NCBI GenBank assembly: GCA_045106765.1
Contig: JBGCFD010000035.1
Coordinates: 1 to 64,000 of the forward strand
Length of the DNA stretch: 64,000 nucleotides
Direction of reading: 5' to 3'
DNA from: CAJQQY01 sp045106765
GTDB taxonomy: Bacteria > Bacteroidota > Bacteroidia > Chitinophagales > Saprospiraceae
A program made the translations under genes and the position numbers. Each line of letters starts with the position of its first letter. Position 1 is the stretch's first letter. The notes under the pieces were generated by a model. That model saw nothing but the letters and a program-made list of their open reading frames with translations, ran no database searches and was not told where the DNA came from. Below, piece by piece: positions 55,825-64,000 of the stretch.

Positions 55825-56322
55825 TTACATTTCTGGAAACAATTCTTCAAAAAACTCATTTGGAGGTTTCCTTAAATCTAAATATTCAAACGATGTTAAT
55901 CCTTCTTCCTTAAGAAAATTATAGACCGTTATACAATTTTTATCTCTTGCTATGAATAAATCTATTTTTAATACTTCTGCTTGAGCCATCAACTTAGTAT
56001 CATTTGGAATAATAACTCTGTGCTCTAATTCAATTGAACCTCTCTTTTTTGCATCAAAAGTAGCTTTAGCAAAAATAGCTGTTAACTTAGCATGATCAAA
56101 ATTGAATGGAATTAATGTCAAAAATGGATATGGTAATGTTTCGGGATTTGCTCCTACACTATATTCAGCAACAGCTATTGTCGAAAAATATATTTTTGAG
56201 TCATTGTCTCTAAAACGTTTAAAGTATTGTAATGCATTTTTATGATCAGAATCATTAGAATTCAAAAGCCTTATCATAAAACTAGTATCAAGGAACACAT
56301 TTCCAATGTTTTTAATCTTCAT
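55825..56322 (-). CDS. PIN-domain nuclease (VapC-like)
   Basis: 165 residues, a single PIN domain, longer than classical VapC (130 or so). The acidic residues are in place: Asp12 in NVFLDTSFMIRLL, Glu in STIAVAEYSVGA, Asp in NDTKLMAQAEVL and Asp in FIARDKNCITVY. It is probably a metal-dependent RNase. The start overlaps the upstream gene's end by 11 bases, so the two are coupled. No conventional small antitoxin (AbrB, PHD or RHH type) is adjacent; the 261-residue partner would have to play that role. Confidence 0.85.
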   Translation of the reverse strand: MKIKNIGNVFLDTSFMIRLLNSNDSDHKNALQYFKRFRDNDSKIYFSTIAVAEYSVGANPETLPYPFLTLIPFNFDHAKLTAIFAKATFDAKKRGSIELEHRVIIPNDTKLMAQAEVLKIDLFIARDKNCITVYNFLKEEGLTSFEYLDLRKPPNEFFEELFPEM

Positions 56323-57097
56323 AACCTCTCACTTTTTTTAGCCAGTTTTCAGTATTTTCTATATTTTTCCAATCACTTGATGCCTTTTGAATTAAGCGGT
56401 CTAAATATTCATCAGGTTTTTCACCTTTTAAATCATTATCTATGAATTCAATAATTTTAGCTGATTTTATATCATATTCCCCACTATCAATATTTTGCTT
56501 TACTTTTATTCGAACTTCTTGTGTTTTATATACTCGATTTTGATCATCATTAAGCAACATTTCTTTTGATGCCTTTATAATTAACATTCCAAATTCCTTT
56601 GTATCTAAATGAATATTTGATTTAGATTTTCCTCCAATATTGACAACTTCTCCTGTAACATATAGTTCAACAGGTATCCAAACTGATTCTGAATTTTCTA
56701 ATGATGAATTATGGTCAATAAAAAGTCCTTTGTTTAATTCTTTGGAATTTCCTATTTGAATGGTTACTCGATCCTTTTGAGCAATTTTTTCAAAGTACTG
56801 GATTGCACTTTGCTGTTTTGGATGCAGAACACTTAGGTTATTTGATAATTTAACTTCTTCTAAGAGAGCATGAGTTTGAATTACAATCGTGGCAGCAGTA
56901 GTTAAAATTAACCTTATACTACCTTCTTCCATTTTAGTAGAAATGTTTGGTCTCTTACCTTTTTCATCAACAAATAATAAATCTTTAGCATTAGATAATA
57001 ACTGAATTACTTCATCTATATCCAAATGATAAGGTGTTATTAGTTGCTCATCGCGAGTCCCTCTTATTAAAAATTCAAAACTTGCTTTTTTTATCAT
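56312..57097 (-). CDS. Unrecognised partner of the PIN nuclease
   Basis: 261 residues, not assigned to a family. MIKKASFEFLIRGTRDEQLITPYHLDIDEVIQLLSNAKDLL leads into EEGSIRLILTTAATIVIQTHALL, a beta-rich centre with WIPVELYVTGEVVNIGGKSKSN, and a charged helical C-terminus ending DWKNIENTENWLKKVRGYED. No signal peptide, membrane segment or helix-turn-helix is visible. Context (first gene, overlapping a PIN nuclease) suggests a regulator, inhibitor or target-selection factor of the PIN protein. Confidence 0.75.
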   Translation of the reverse strand: MIKKASFEFLIRGTRDEQLITPYHLDIDEVIQLLSNAKDLLFVDEKGKRPNISTKMEEGSIRLILTTAATIVIQTHALLEEVKLSNNLSVLHPKQQSAIQYFEKIAQKDRVTIQIGNSKELNKGLFIDHNSSLENSESVWIPVELYVTGEVVNIGGKSKSNIHLDTKEFGMLIIKASKEMLLNDDQNRVYKTQEVRIKVKQNIDSGEYDIKSAKIIEFIDNDLKGEKPDEYLDRLIQKASSDWKNIENTENWLKKVRGYED

Positions 57098-57206
57098 AAT
57101 TTAATTACCAAAACAATTTCCATAAAAATAGATTCTTTTATTTTAAATAATAACAGCTTAAATGTAATCCCTATTATCCTAAAATACAACAAACCTCTCT
57201 TTTTTC

Positions 57207-57252
57207 ACAAAAAAAGGCGACTTGAAAATGAATTCAAGTCGCCTTTTTTATT
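57207..57252. repeat. 46-bp palindromic repeat, copy 2 (terminator)
   Basis: Identical to 55777-55822. It ends the 1381-residue cargo gene on the minus strand and lies 110 bases upstream of the PIN partner start. Confidence 0.92.
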
Positions 57253-57270
57253 TTTCAGAAAATCAAAACA

Positions 57271-60200
57271 CTAGTGAATAATTATTTTTAAACTCTTCGT
57301 TTCTTGATTCTCATTGATTATCTGTAAGTAGTACAATCCAGCGTTTTGAGGTGCAGTAAATCTTTGCACTTGCTCGCCTGTATTCATTTGTACTTTTTCA
57401 TTTTCAATTATTTTTCCAACGGAGTCAAACAATCTAAATTCGAAAATTTGATCTTGGTTGTTCGAAATTTGAATATTTAATTCTCCATTAGTTGGTGCAG
57501 GATTTGGATGAACCGTTGCTACAAAAGTAACTTCTGATGCAGGACTAAAAATACCTGTTGAATTATCAACTGTGAATGAGAATGTTTCACTACATCCGTT
57601 AGCATCACTCACTACAACTTCATAAGTTCCATCAGTCAATCCATTTACATCTTCCGTATCAGCACCGTTACTCCACTCAAAAACATAAGGTGGTGTTCCA
57701 TTACTAACGGTTAAATTAACCGCACCAATTCCTGTTCCATCATCATTAGTAATAAGTGCTCCGCCATTAATATCGACTACTGTCAAATTCAACGTAACTA
57801 TACTATCACATCCCGTAACTGCTGAATTTAATTCAATCGTATAAGTTCCTGTACTTGTATATGTCTCATTTCCAACAATGTAAATATCATCTTTACAAAT
57901 CGTTTCAAATAATTCATATTCTTGAACTGGATTTACATTCAAGGTTAAAGTAACTGTACTATCACATCCACTCAACGTATTGAAGTTTCCGACATAGGTT
58001 CCTGCATCAGTCAACAACTGAGAACCAAATGGGTATTGTTCTCCTTCACAAATCGTTTCGCCAATCAAAACTTCTTGCGATGCCTGGACATTCAAGGTTA
58101 AAGTAACTAAAGTTTCACAACCATTTGGACTACTAAAAGTACTTGTGTACACACCACTTTCGGTATAAATATTATTTCCAAAATTATAAGATTCCCCTTC
58201 GCAAATGACTTCATTCAAAGTTGGTGGTACTCCTGGAAGAACGGTTAAATTAACCGAAACGGTACTATCACATCCCCCTACCGTAGTAAGTGTTTCTGAA
58301 TAAAGCCCAGTTTCTATTAAATTCGTTCCATTAAAAAAATACTCTTCTCCTTCGCAAATAGTTTCATTGACCAGAACTGAAATATCTTGTTCAACTGATA
58401 AATTTAAAGTCACCACACTATCACATCCACTTGCCGAATTCAACGTATTCGTATAAGTTCCAGCTTCTGTATATGTTGAATCTCCAATGTTGTAACTCCC
58501 CCCTTCACAAATAGTTTGATTAAGGTTTTCTGAAAATGAACTTACTACAGCAAGTTGCAAAGTCACTACACTATCACATCCATTATTAGAAGTAAAAGTC
58601 TCTTGGTAAGTTCCACTTGAATTTAAAGTTTGATTTCCTAACGTATATTGGTCTCCAAAACAAATTGAAACATTATCATTAAATGAAGTTGGGTTGACAG
58701 TCAATTCTAAAAATACAACACTATCGCATCCTGAACTTGCAGTCAATATGTTTTCATAAACACCAGTTTCAAAAAATGAATTTGCACCTACATTATAAGT
58801 ATCGCCTTGACAAATTTCAGCGGCTGTAGATATCGTATTTTCAGTAGCTATGGTCAAGTTTAAAGTGGTATTCACTTCACAACCTAAACCATTGGTTACA
58901 GTATTTTGATAAGTACCACTTTCAGTCAAAGTTTGATTTCCTAATTCATAAGTTTCACCAAAACAAATAGTTTCTGTTAAACTTTCAGAAGTTGATAAGA
59001 CAGTCAAATCCAATGTAACTTGACTTATACAACCATAAGTATCTGATAAAACATCATCGTAAACTCCTGTTTCGGTATAAACATTATTTCCAATCGTAAC
59101 ACTTCCTCCTTGACAAATTTCCTCTGTCATTGTTTCAAAATAAGTACAACTGAAAACAGCAATCGCATCATCATCAGCACCTGCAACATAAATGTGTCTA
59201 CCAAAAGGATCAAGTGTAACAAATCTAGAACCAGATAATCCATTGACATTATCGATCCCATCTTCATGTTTAAACTGATAAGTTAACTCACTCGTATTTT
59301 CATTTCTTTCAAATAAAACGATAGCATTTTCTCCACCACTTACTGCGTAAAAATGAGTCCCATCAGGATTCAAAGCAACTGCTCTTGCCCCTGTTAATCC
59401 ATCTATTCCGTTCACGCCATCTTTGTACATTTCTACAAATGTCAATTTACCTGTCGTAGTATTCCTACTAAATGCAGAAACTGAATTATCATTATATCCA
59501 CATACATAAAAACTTTTCCCATCAGAACTTAATACAGCTGAGTGTGCACCATTCAATCCATTTACATTGGCAAATCCATTTTTATATTCCTCAATAAAAA
59601 CCAAAGTACCATCAGCTGGATCTCTTGAAAAAGAAACTATCGCATCATCTGCATAACCTGTAGCATAGGCAAAATTTCCATCAGCAGAAATAGCAAATGA
59701 ATTAGCTCCATTCAATCCGTCTACCCCATTCTCACCATCTTCTACTATTTGAATATAAGTCAGTCCTCCTGTCGAAGCATTCCTTTGAAAAACTGAAATC
59801 GCATCATCATAATATGCAGCAACATAAACGAAATTTCCATCGTCACTTACTGTCACAAATCTAGCTCCATTCAATCCATCTACCCCATTCACGCCATCTT
59901 TTATTTTCTCCACAAAAGTTAACGCTCCTGTTGTCTCATCTCGATTAAAAATAACCAAAGCATCATCATTGTTTCCAGTTGCGTATGCATGCTTTCCATC
60001 AGGACTAACTGTGATTGAATATGCTCTATATAATCCATCTACTCCATCTTCACCATCCTGAAGCATGTCAATATAAGTTAAATTACCCGTCGCTTCTGAT
60101 CTCGAAAACATCACTACAGAATTATCATCATATGCCGCAGCATAAACATTTTTTCCATCAGGACTAACGGTAAGCGAATATGGTTTTCCCAAACCAGCAA

Positions 60201-61416
60201 CACCATTTGTGCCATTCTCTTGACTTTCGGTAAAGCTTAAACTTCCATCATTTTGTTTTTTAAAAACGACAGCTGCACCACTTCCATTGGCAGCCGTATA
60301 CACTTGGTTACCATCAGGACTTACTGCAATGTGGACTGGATAATTCAATCCATTGACACCTACATTCCCTTCCACTTGCGCTGATTTAAAAGTCAAAATT
60401 CCATTCGTCGGATTTCTTTCGAAAACATTAATCGCATTATCATTTGCACCTAAAGCATAAATATAATTACCATCTGCGCTTCCAGAAACATTAAATGGAA
60501 ACGCCATAAAGTCTACTCCATTTTGACCATCTTGTTGAATTTCCATGAAGGTCAAAGTTCCATCATCAGTATCTCTTGCAAAGATCGCAACGGCATTATC
60601 ATACACTCCAGTTACATAAACATTTATTCCATCGGGACTAACAAAAACTGAAAATGCTCCTGACAACCCATCCACAAAATTTACATTATCTTGAATTGCT
60701 TCAACGTAAGTCAATAATCCAGTTGATGCATTTCGAGAAAAAACTACCACCTTTCCATCAGCATGTCCAGCTGCATAAATATGATTTCCATCTGAACTAA
60801 TATCGAACCCTAAAACTACATTTAAGGAAGGATCAGTCATCTTTGATTTAAAAGTTAAAAGACCAGTTGTCTCATTTCTTTCAAAAATTGAAATTGCTTT
60901 ATCATCAGTCGCTGTCACATAAACGTGTTTTCCATCAGGACTAACTTTTACCATAAATGGTGCATCTAATCCATCAACGCCCCCCAGTCCATCTTTGTGC
61001 ATACCGAGATAAGTCAACGTTCCATTGACATGACTTCGATCAAAAGTGACCAAGGCATCGTCGAAATTCCCAACTGCATAAACATTATTTCCATCAGGAC
61101 TAACTGCTACAGATTGAGCAGCAGTCAATCCTTGAACGCCATCCAATCCAGTCTTAATTACTTCCACAAATGTTAATTGTCCGTCAGGACTAGAGATGCT
61201 TTTGTTAAAAACATTAATGGCATTAGACCCTGAACTTGTTACATACACGTAGTCGCCATCGGGACTAACTGCAACTGCACTCGCTTGATCCATTAATGCT
61301 CCACCTCCAGAACCATTGTAAACAAAGTTTTCATAATTTAATTGTGCCTGTATCGCTAAGGTGAGGAGACAAAATAAAATTGTAGAGAGGGTTTTATGAT
61401 AATTTTTAATGACCAT
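57271..61416 (-). CDS. Giant T9SS cargo: fourteen-blade beta-propeller region plus nine Cys repeats
   Basis: 1381 residues with signal peptide. About residues 25-780 hold fourteen blade repeats (V-SPDG-N/K-VYV, then AI-VF-R--TG-L-F, then DG-NGVDGL), of lactonase/YVTN type, enough for two seven-blade propellers. About 785-1205 are nine Cys repeats of about 42-44 residues (C-EG--Y--G---Y-E-G-Y------GCDS-VTL-LTV). A SprB-like repeat precedes a type A sorting domain (from about 1300; VHPNPAPTNGELNI). A surface-displayed binding protein or lactonase-like enzyme; no catalytic residues can be assigned. Confidence 0.9.
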   Translation of the reverse strand: MVIKNYHKTLSTILFCLLTLAIQAQLNYENFVYNGSGGGALMDQASAVAVSPDGDYVYVTSSGSNAINVFNKSISSPDGQLTFVEVIKTGLDGVQGLTAAQSVAVSPDGNNVYAVGNFDDALVTFDRSHVNGTLTYLGMHKDGLGGVDGLDAPFMVKVSPDGKHVYVTATDDKAISIFERNETTGLLTFKSKMTDPSLNVVLGFDISSDGNHIYAAGHADGKVVVFSRNASTGLLTYVEAIQDNVNFVDGLSGAFSVFVSPDGINVYVTGVYDNAVAIFARDTDDGTLTFMEIQQDGQNGVDFMAFPFNVSGSADGNYIYALGANDNAINVFERNPTNGILTFKSAQVEGNVGVNGLNYPVHIAVSPDGNQVYTAANGSGAAVVFKKQNDGSLSFTESQENGTNGVAGLGKPYSLTVSPDGKNVYAAAYDDNSVVMFSRSEATGNLTYIDMLQDGEDGVDGLYRAYSITVSPDGKHAYATGNNDDALVIFNRDETTGALTFVEKIKDGVNGVDGLNGARFVTVSDDGNFVYVAAYYDDAISVFQRNASTGGLTYIQIVEDGENGVDGLNGANSFAISADGNFAYATGYADDAIVSFSRDPADGTLVFIEEYKNGFANVNGLNGAHSAVLSSDGKSFYVCGYNDNSVSAFSRNTTTGKLTFVEMYKDGVNGIDGLTGARAVALNPDGTHFYAVSGGENAIVLFERNENTSELTYQFKHEDGIDNVNGLSGSRFVTLDPFGRHIYVAGADDDAIAVFSCTYFETMTEEICQGGSVTIGNNVYTETGVYDDVLSDTYGCISQVTLDLTVLSTSESLTETICFGETYELGNQTLTESGTYQNTVTNGLGCEVNTTLNLTIATENTISTAAEICQGDTYNVGANSFFETGVYENILTASSGCDSVVFLELTVNPTSFNDNVSICFGDQYTLGNQTLNSSGTYQETFTSNNGCDSVVTLQLAVVSSFSENLNQTICEGGSYNIGDSTYTEAGTYTNTLNSASGCDSVVTLNLSVEQDISVLVNETICEGEEYFFNGTNLIETGLYSETLTTVGGCDSTVSVNLTVLPGVPPTLNEVICEGESYNFGNNIYTESGVYTSTFSSPNGCETLVTLTLNVQASQEVLIGETICEGEQYPFGSQLLTDAGTYVGNFNTLSGCDSTVTLTLNVNPVQEYELFETICKDDIYIVGNETYTSTGTYTIELNSAVTGCDSIVTLNLTVVDINGGALITNDDGTGIGAVNLTVSNGTPPYVFEWSNGADTEDVNGLTDGTYEVVVSDANGCSETFSFTVDNSTGIFSPASEVTFVATVHPNPAPTNGELNIQISNNQDQIFEFRLFDSVGKIIENEKVQMNTGEQVQRFTAPQNAGLYYLQIINENQETKSLKIIIH

Positions 61417-61620
61417 TTTACTTATTAGTTTTTTTAGTTTTTTTTTAAATTATAATAAAGTCAAAGGATCGTGTTTACTCTATTATATATAATTCAAATT
61501 TTATACCACTAAAGAACTCCCAGAGTCTCTTAACACTTAACAATCAATTGATTATATTTTTCAACCTTAACTAAGATTCTAAAATTAAACTACCTCATAG
61601 AGAACTGATGTGGGTTCTAA

Positions 61621-61665
61621 AAAAACAGATAGCTCCAACTTTTTAAGTTGAAGCTATCTGTTTTT
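61621..61665. terminator. Terminator downstream of the PorP/SprF gene
   Basis: 21-base arms with one mismatch (AAAAACAGATAGCT... with ...AGCTATCTGTTTTT) about 58 bases after the stop on the minus strand. The rest of 61417-61722 is AT-rich with nothing recognised. Confidence 0.85.
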
Positions 61666-61722
61666 ATTTCTTTTACGACCTAAGGAAGTCTCAAGAAATT
61701 ATTAAGATTAAATTTATTTCCA

Positions 61723-62757
61723 TTAATATCTAAATGCAGGACAGATCACTTTTTGACTTCTTCTTCGTTTCTTTTCGTAAGCAAAGAGCTTGATTATTGA
61801 AAGTTCCGGACCTCCATTTCCAGCACTTACACTTCTAAGTGAAGATACATTTGCATCAAAAGAAAAAGTGATAAACATTTTTTTATAATCAAATCGGATC
61901 GCAAAAATAAAAGCATCTGTTCCTCTTACATCTTGCTTCTGATCCAAATACCATCTGACCCACCCTCCAAAATATAGTGAAGCTGGTTGCCGTAACTTAC
62001 TTCTCAATTTTTTATACTTCCAAAAACTTCCTATCAGTATTTCTCTATGTGGTCCTTGATCTTTAAAAACAAAATTTGGTTTTAAAGACATATCATCATT
62101 TAATCGAATATCTGCTCCTCCATGAATGGTCAGATTTCTATATTTTAAAATATCTGTACTGCCAGTTCCATCTTCAAAAAATGAAACTCGTGGTTCATTG
62201 ATATGAGAAAGAGATAATCCTGTATATATCATATTTTTATTATCAAATGCATAGAACCAACCTAGACCAGCTGAGATATCCCAAAAATTAATTTGATCTG
62301 GAGCCCCACCTTCAATTAATGGTTCATTGTCATGAGCAATGATATTAGCATAATTAACACTATTACTCATATATGAACTTTGTAATCCAAACGAGATATA
62401 ATTATTCCCCTGTCCACCTATAGATTTTAGCAGAGAAAAAGACAACCCTCCATAGCTTGTAGTAAAAGCTAAATCACCAGCAACATCTTTGTACAATTGC
62501 ATACCTGCTCCAATAAAATCGTCTTTTCCAATTTTGATCAATTTTGTATCTGCTGAAGCCGCAAAAGTTTTGTAACCATTAGTGAAGTTATTCCATTGAG
62601 ATCGGTAATTTAAAATCAGTCTTAGATCACCATCGAATAGTCCCGTCATCGCTGGATTCATGATGGTAGGTGAAGCATGGATGTGAGAAAAGTGAACATC
62701 TTGAGCATGAAGCCCAAGCGTCATTAACAGCATTACTACTGTGTAAAGTTTTTTCAT
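61723..62757 (-). CDS. PorP/SprF family type IX secretion system membrane protein
   Basis: 344 residues with signal peptide MKKLYTVVMLLMTLGLHAQ. The hallmark HASPTIMNPAMTGLFDGDLRLILNYRSQWNNF near the mature start and the following barrel strands (FIGAGMQLYKDVAGDLAFTTSYGGLSFS, YISFGLQSSYM, GLGWFYAFDNKNMIYTGLSLSHIN) are typical of PorP/SprF. These outer-membrane barrels help attach or secrete specific T9SS type B cargo. It lies 461 bases downstream of such a cargo gene, its probable client. Confidence 0.92.
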   Translation of the reverse strand: MKKLYTVVMLLMTLGLHAQDVHFSHIHASPTIMNPAMTGLFDGDLRLILNYRSQWNNFTNGYKTFAASADTKLIKIGKDDFIGAGMQLYKDVAGDLAFTTSYGGLSFSLLKSIGGQGNNYISFGLQSSYMSNSVNYANIIAHDNEPLIEGGAPDQINFWDISAGLGWFYAFDNKNMIYTGLSLSHINEPRVSFFEDGTGSTDILKYRNLTIHGGADIRLNDDMSLKPNFVFKDQGPHREILIGSFWKYKKLRSKLRQPASLYFGGWVRWYLDQKQDVRGTDAFIFAIRFDYKKMFITFSFDANVSSLRSVSAGNGGPELSIIKLFAYEKKRRRSQKVICPAFRY

Positions 62758-63218
62758 GGTAATGTATTAAAATGGTTAGTATCGTGTGTTATGTATCAGG
62801 ATGCCTATCATTTATTTTTTGGTTAGGAAAATAAATGATAAGAATACTTTAGTAGGAAAAAATGAAAGAAGGGAAAATAGTCTTGGTGGGAAAAACGTTT
62901 TTTTTCAAATGAAATCCTACTATTAAAAAGTCAATTTTTATGCCAAGGGGACTTTTATTTTTAAAAATTGAAAGAGAGTGTGACAGCAGTTTTAGATGAA
63001 TATGTTTTCTTTTTAATACATATTTGATAGGCAGCGAGTGGAGACAAGGCATGCTTTGTCTCTGCTAAAATTAAATATTTTCCAAAAAAAGAAAAGGCAT
63101 TCGCTGGGATGCAAATGCCTTTTGGCTAAAAATTAGGTTCTTAACTCTTTATTGAACTTAGATTAATGCTCTCTATCAACTGATGATCAGCAATTTTTGC
63201 ATAACCTATTTTTAATAT
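62758..63218. other. Intergenic region with palindrome and terminator-like hairpin
   Basis: 461 bases between the PorP/SprF gene and the upstream cargo gene. It holds a 22-base near-palindrome with arms GAGACAA/TTGTCTC around GGCATGC (63041-63062). A hairpin AAAAGGCATT/AAATGCCTTTT (63092-63124) probably terminates the cargo gene on the minus strand. The rest shows nothing. Confidence 0.5.
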
Positions 63219-64000
63219 CTATTTGATTATAGTAACATTTCCAGTTCTAATAAATGTCTCATCATTCAGACAGAAGCCTTCTAAATAATAAACATAAACT
63301 CCTGGATTAAGTACGACTCCTTTAAATGTTCCATCCCAAGATTGATCAATATCATTCGTTTCATAAATAACTTCTCCCCATCGATTAAAGACTTTGAGTA
63401 AAGATATTTGACCAAACCCTTCATGTCTTATTTCAAATCGATCATTGTATCCATCTCCATTTGGAGAAATCATATTTGGAATTTGCAACTTCGAATATTG
63501 ACACGCTTCATTTACATTTATCGTAATTTCTTCCATCGCCACACAACCAAATTCGTCAACAACCGAAATATAATAAGTAGTTGTCTCTTCAGGTTCTACT
63601 GTAATTTCTCTGCAGTTATCGCAAATTGTTCGAATCCCATCTGACCAAATAATTACGTCTTGCATATCATCAGTTGATGCCATCAAGAATGCAGATTCAC
63701 CAAGTAAAATAGTTTCATCATCAGATACTACCAACTCAGGTGGAGTATTTACATAAACAGTAACACTTGCTTCGACGGTTGTTCCTAAGCAACCTGCTGC
63801 ACTTACAGTATAAGTAGTAGTCGATGAAGGTGAAACAATCGGATTAGGACAATCATCACAACTCAATCCTACCGTTGGAGACCATGTAACGACATCTGCT
63901 CCTTCAACAAATAATTGTCCTTCTTCACCTAAACATATTTCTAACCCTTCGACATATATATCAGTCGGCGGATCAATCATTAACTCTGTAATGATGATAC
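63219..64000 (-). CDS. T9SS type B cargo, C-terminal part
   Basis: The frame is open to the window edge (ATG at 63980 is internal; ILE-rich codons continue upstream), so this is the last 260 residues of a larger protein. Two short repeats with C-DDC and TTTYTVSA/TTTYYISVVD motifs (Ig-like or SprB-related) precede the type B sorting domain LQIPNMISPNGDGYNDRF ... VFNRWGEVIYETNDIDQSWDGTFKGVVLNPGVYVYY. It is exported to the cell surface, probably with help from the downstream PorP/SprF protein. Confidence 0.88.
   Translation of the reverse strand, partial: IIITELMIDPPTDIYVEGLEICLGEEGQLFVEGADVVTWSPTVGLSCDDCPNPIVSPSSTTTYTVSAAGCLGTTVEASVTVYVNTPPELVVSDDETILLGESAFLMASTDDMQDVIIWSDGIRTICDNCREITVEPEETTTYYISVVDEFGCVAMEEITINVNEACQYSKLQIPNMISPNGDGYNDRFEIRHEGFGQISLLKVFNRWGEVIYETNDIDQSWDGTFKGVVLNPGVYVYYLEGFCLNDETFIRTGNVTIIK

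Noticed and set aside
1..64000. CRISPR array or prophage
   Set aside because: No regularly spaced direct repeats and no phage structural, integrase or lysis genes were found.

Overview
The window is chromosomal DNA of a low-GC member of the Bacteroidota, probably a Saprospiraceae-like or related gliding-type marine lineage. The group is inferred from type IX secretion (T9SS) cargo with type A and type B C-terminal sorting domains, a PorP/SprF-family protein, SprB-like repeats, the LpxC-FabZ fusion, many short-leader lipoproteins, and TAnnTTTG-type -7 promoter boxes. The exact family cannot be fixed from the sequence alone. No rRNA, tRNA, CRISPR array, prophage or IS element with a DDE transposase was seen.

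Layout. 1-5.9 kb: end of a T9SS cargo gene, an alkaline phosphatase lipoprotein, dprA, an SH3-domain protein and a membrane-anchored MutS-like ATPase. 5.9-12 kb: a RamB/ScfR-like regulator, then a five-gene minus-strand surface operon (three lipoproteins, a Tat-exported DUF1501/alkaline-phosphatase-fold protein and a cytochrome-c-like lipoprotein). 12-17.5 kb: dipeptidyl peptidase IV, a DUF6265 lipoprotein, a DUF4783 protein and a T9SS-tagged di-heme peroxidase. 17.7-23.5 kb: lipid A genes lpxD, lpxC-fabZ and lpxA, with an ABC ATPase, tatC and a PH-like membrane protein. 23.8-31.6 kb: hemC, a degenerate exonuclease paired with a stand-alone McrB-N-terminal-like domain, an HtrA-like protease, a RAYT transposase framed by REP palindromes, and a fused isobutyryl-CoA mutase (IcmF). 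31.9-45.8 kb: glycosyltransferase-like membrane proteins, a NUDIX hydrolase, a DUF4139 protein, hemD with DUF4271, a two-component system, a DJ-1/PfpI lipoprotein, a glucosaminidase-like protein and a TMTC-like TPR membrane protein. 46-64 kb: T9SS type B cargo, an outer-membrane beta-barrel candidate, a frameshifted DUF6958 gene, an M20 peptidase, two DUF3857/transglutaminase proteins, a PIN-domain cassette bounded by identical 46-bp repeats, a 1381-residue double beta-propeller cargo, PorP/SprF, and the end of another type B cargo gene.

How the genes fit together. Much of the window builds or decorates the cell surface: lipid A, Tat, T9SS cargo with PorP/SprF, lipoproteins and membrane glycosyltransferases. 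hemC and hemD supply haem, while the di-heme peroxidase and the cytochrome-like lipoprotein are likely haem users. The most unusual parts are three. The first is the catalytically dead DEDDh exonuclease fold next to a lone McrB-type N-terminal domain (24820-26100). The second is the PIN nuclease cassette with an unrecognised 261-residue partner between two identical terminator palindromes (55777-57252). The third is the REP/RAYT module, whose palindromes touch the start and stop codons of the transposase (27292-28240).

All calls come from reading motifs and genetic context by eye. No database search was possible.
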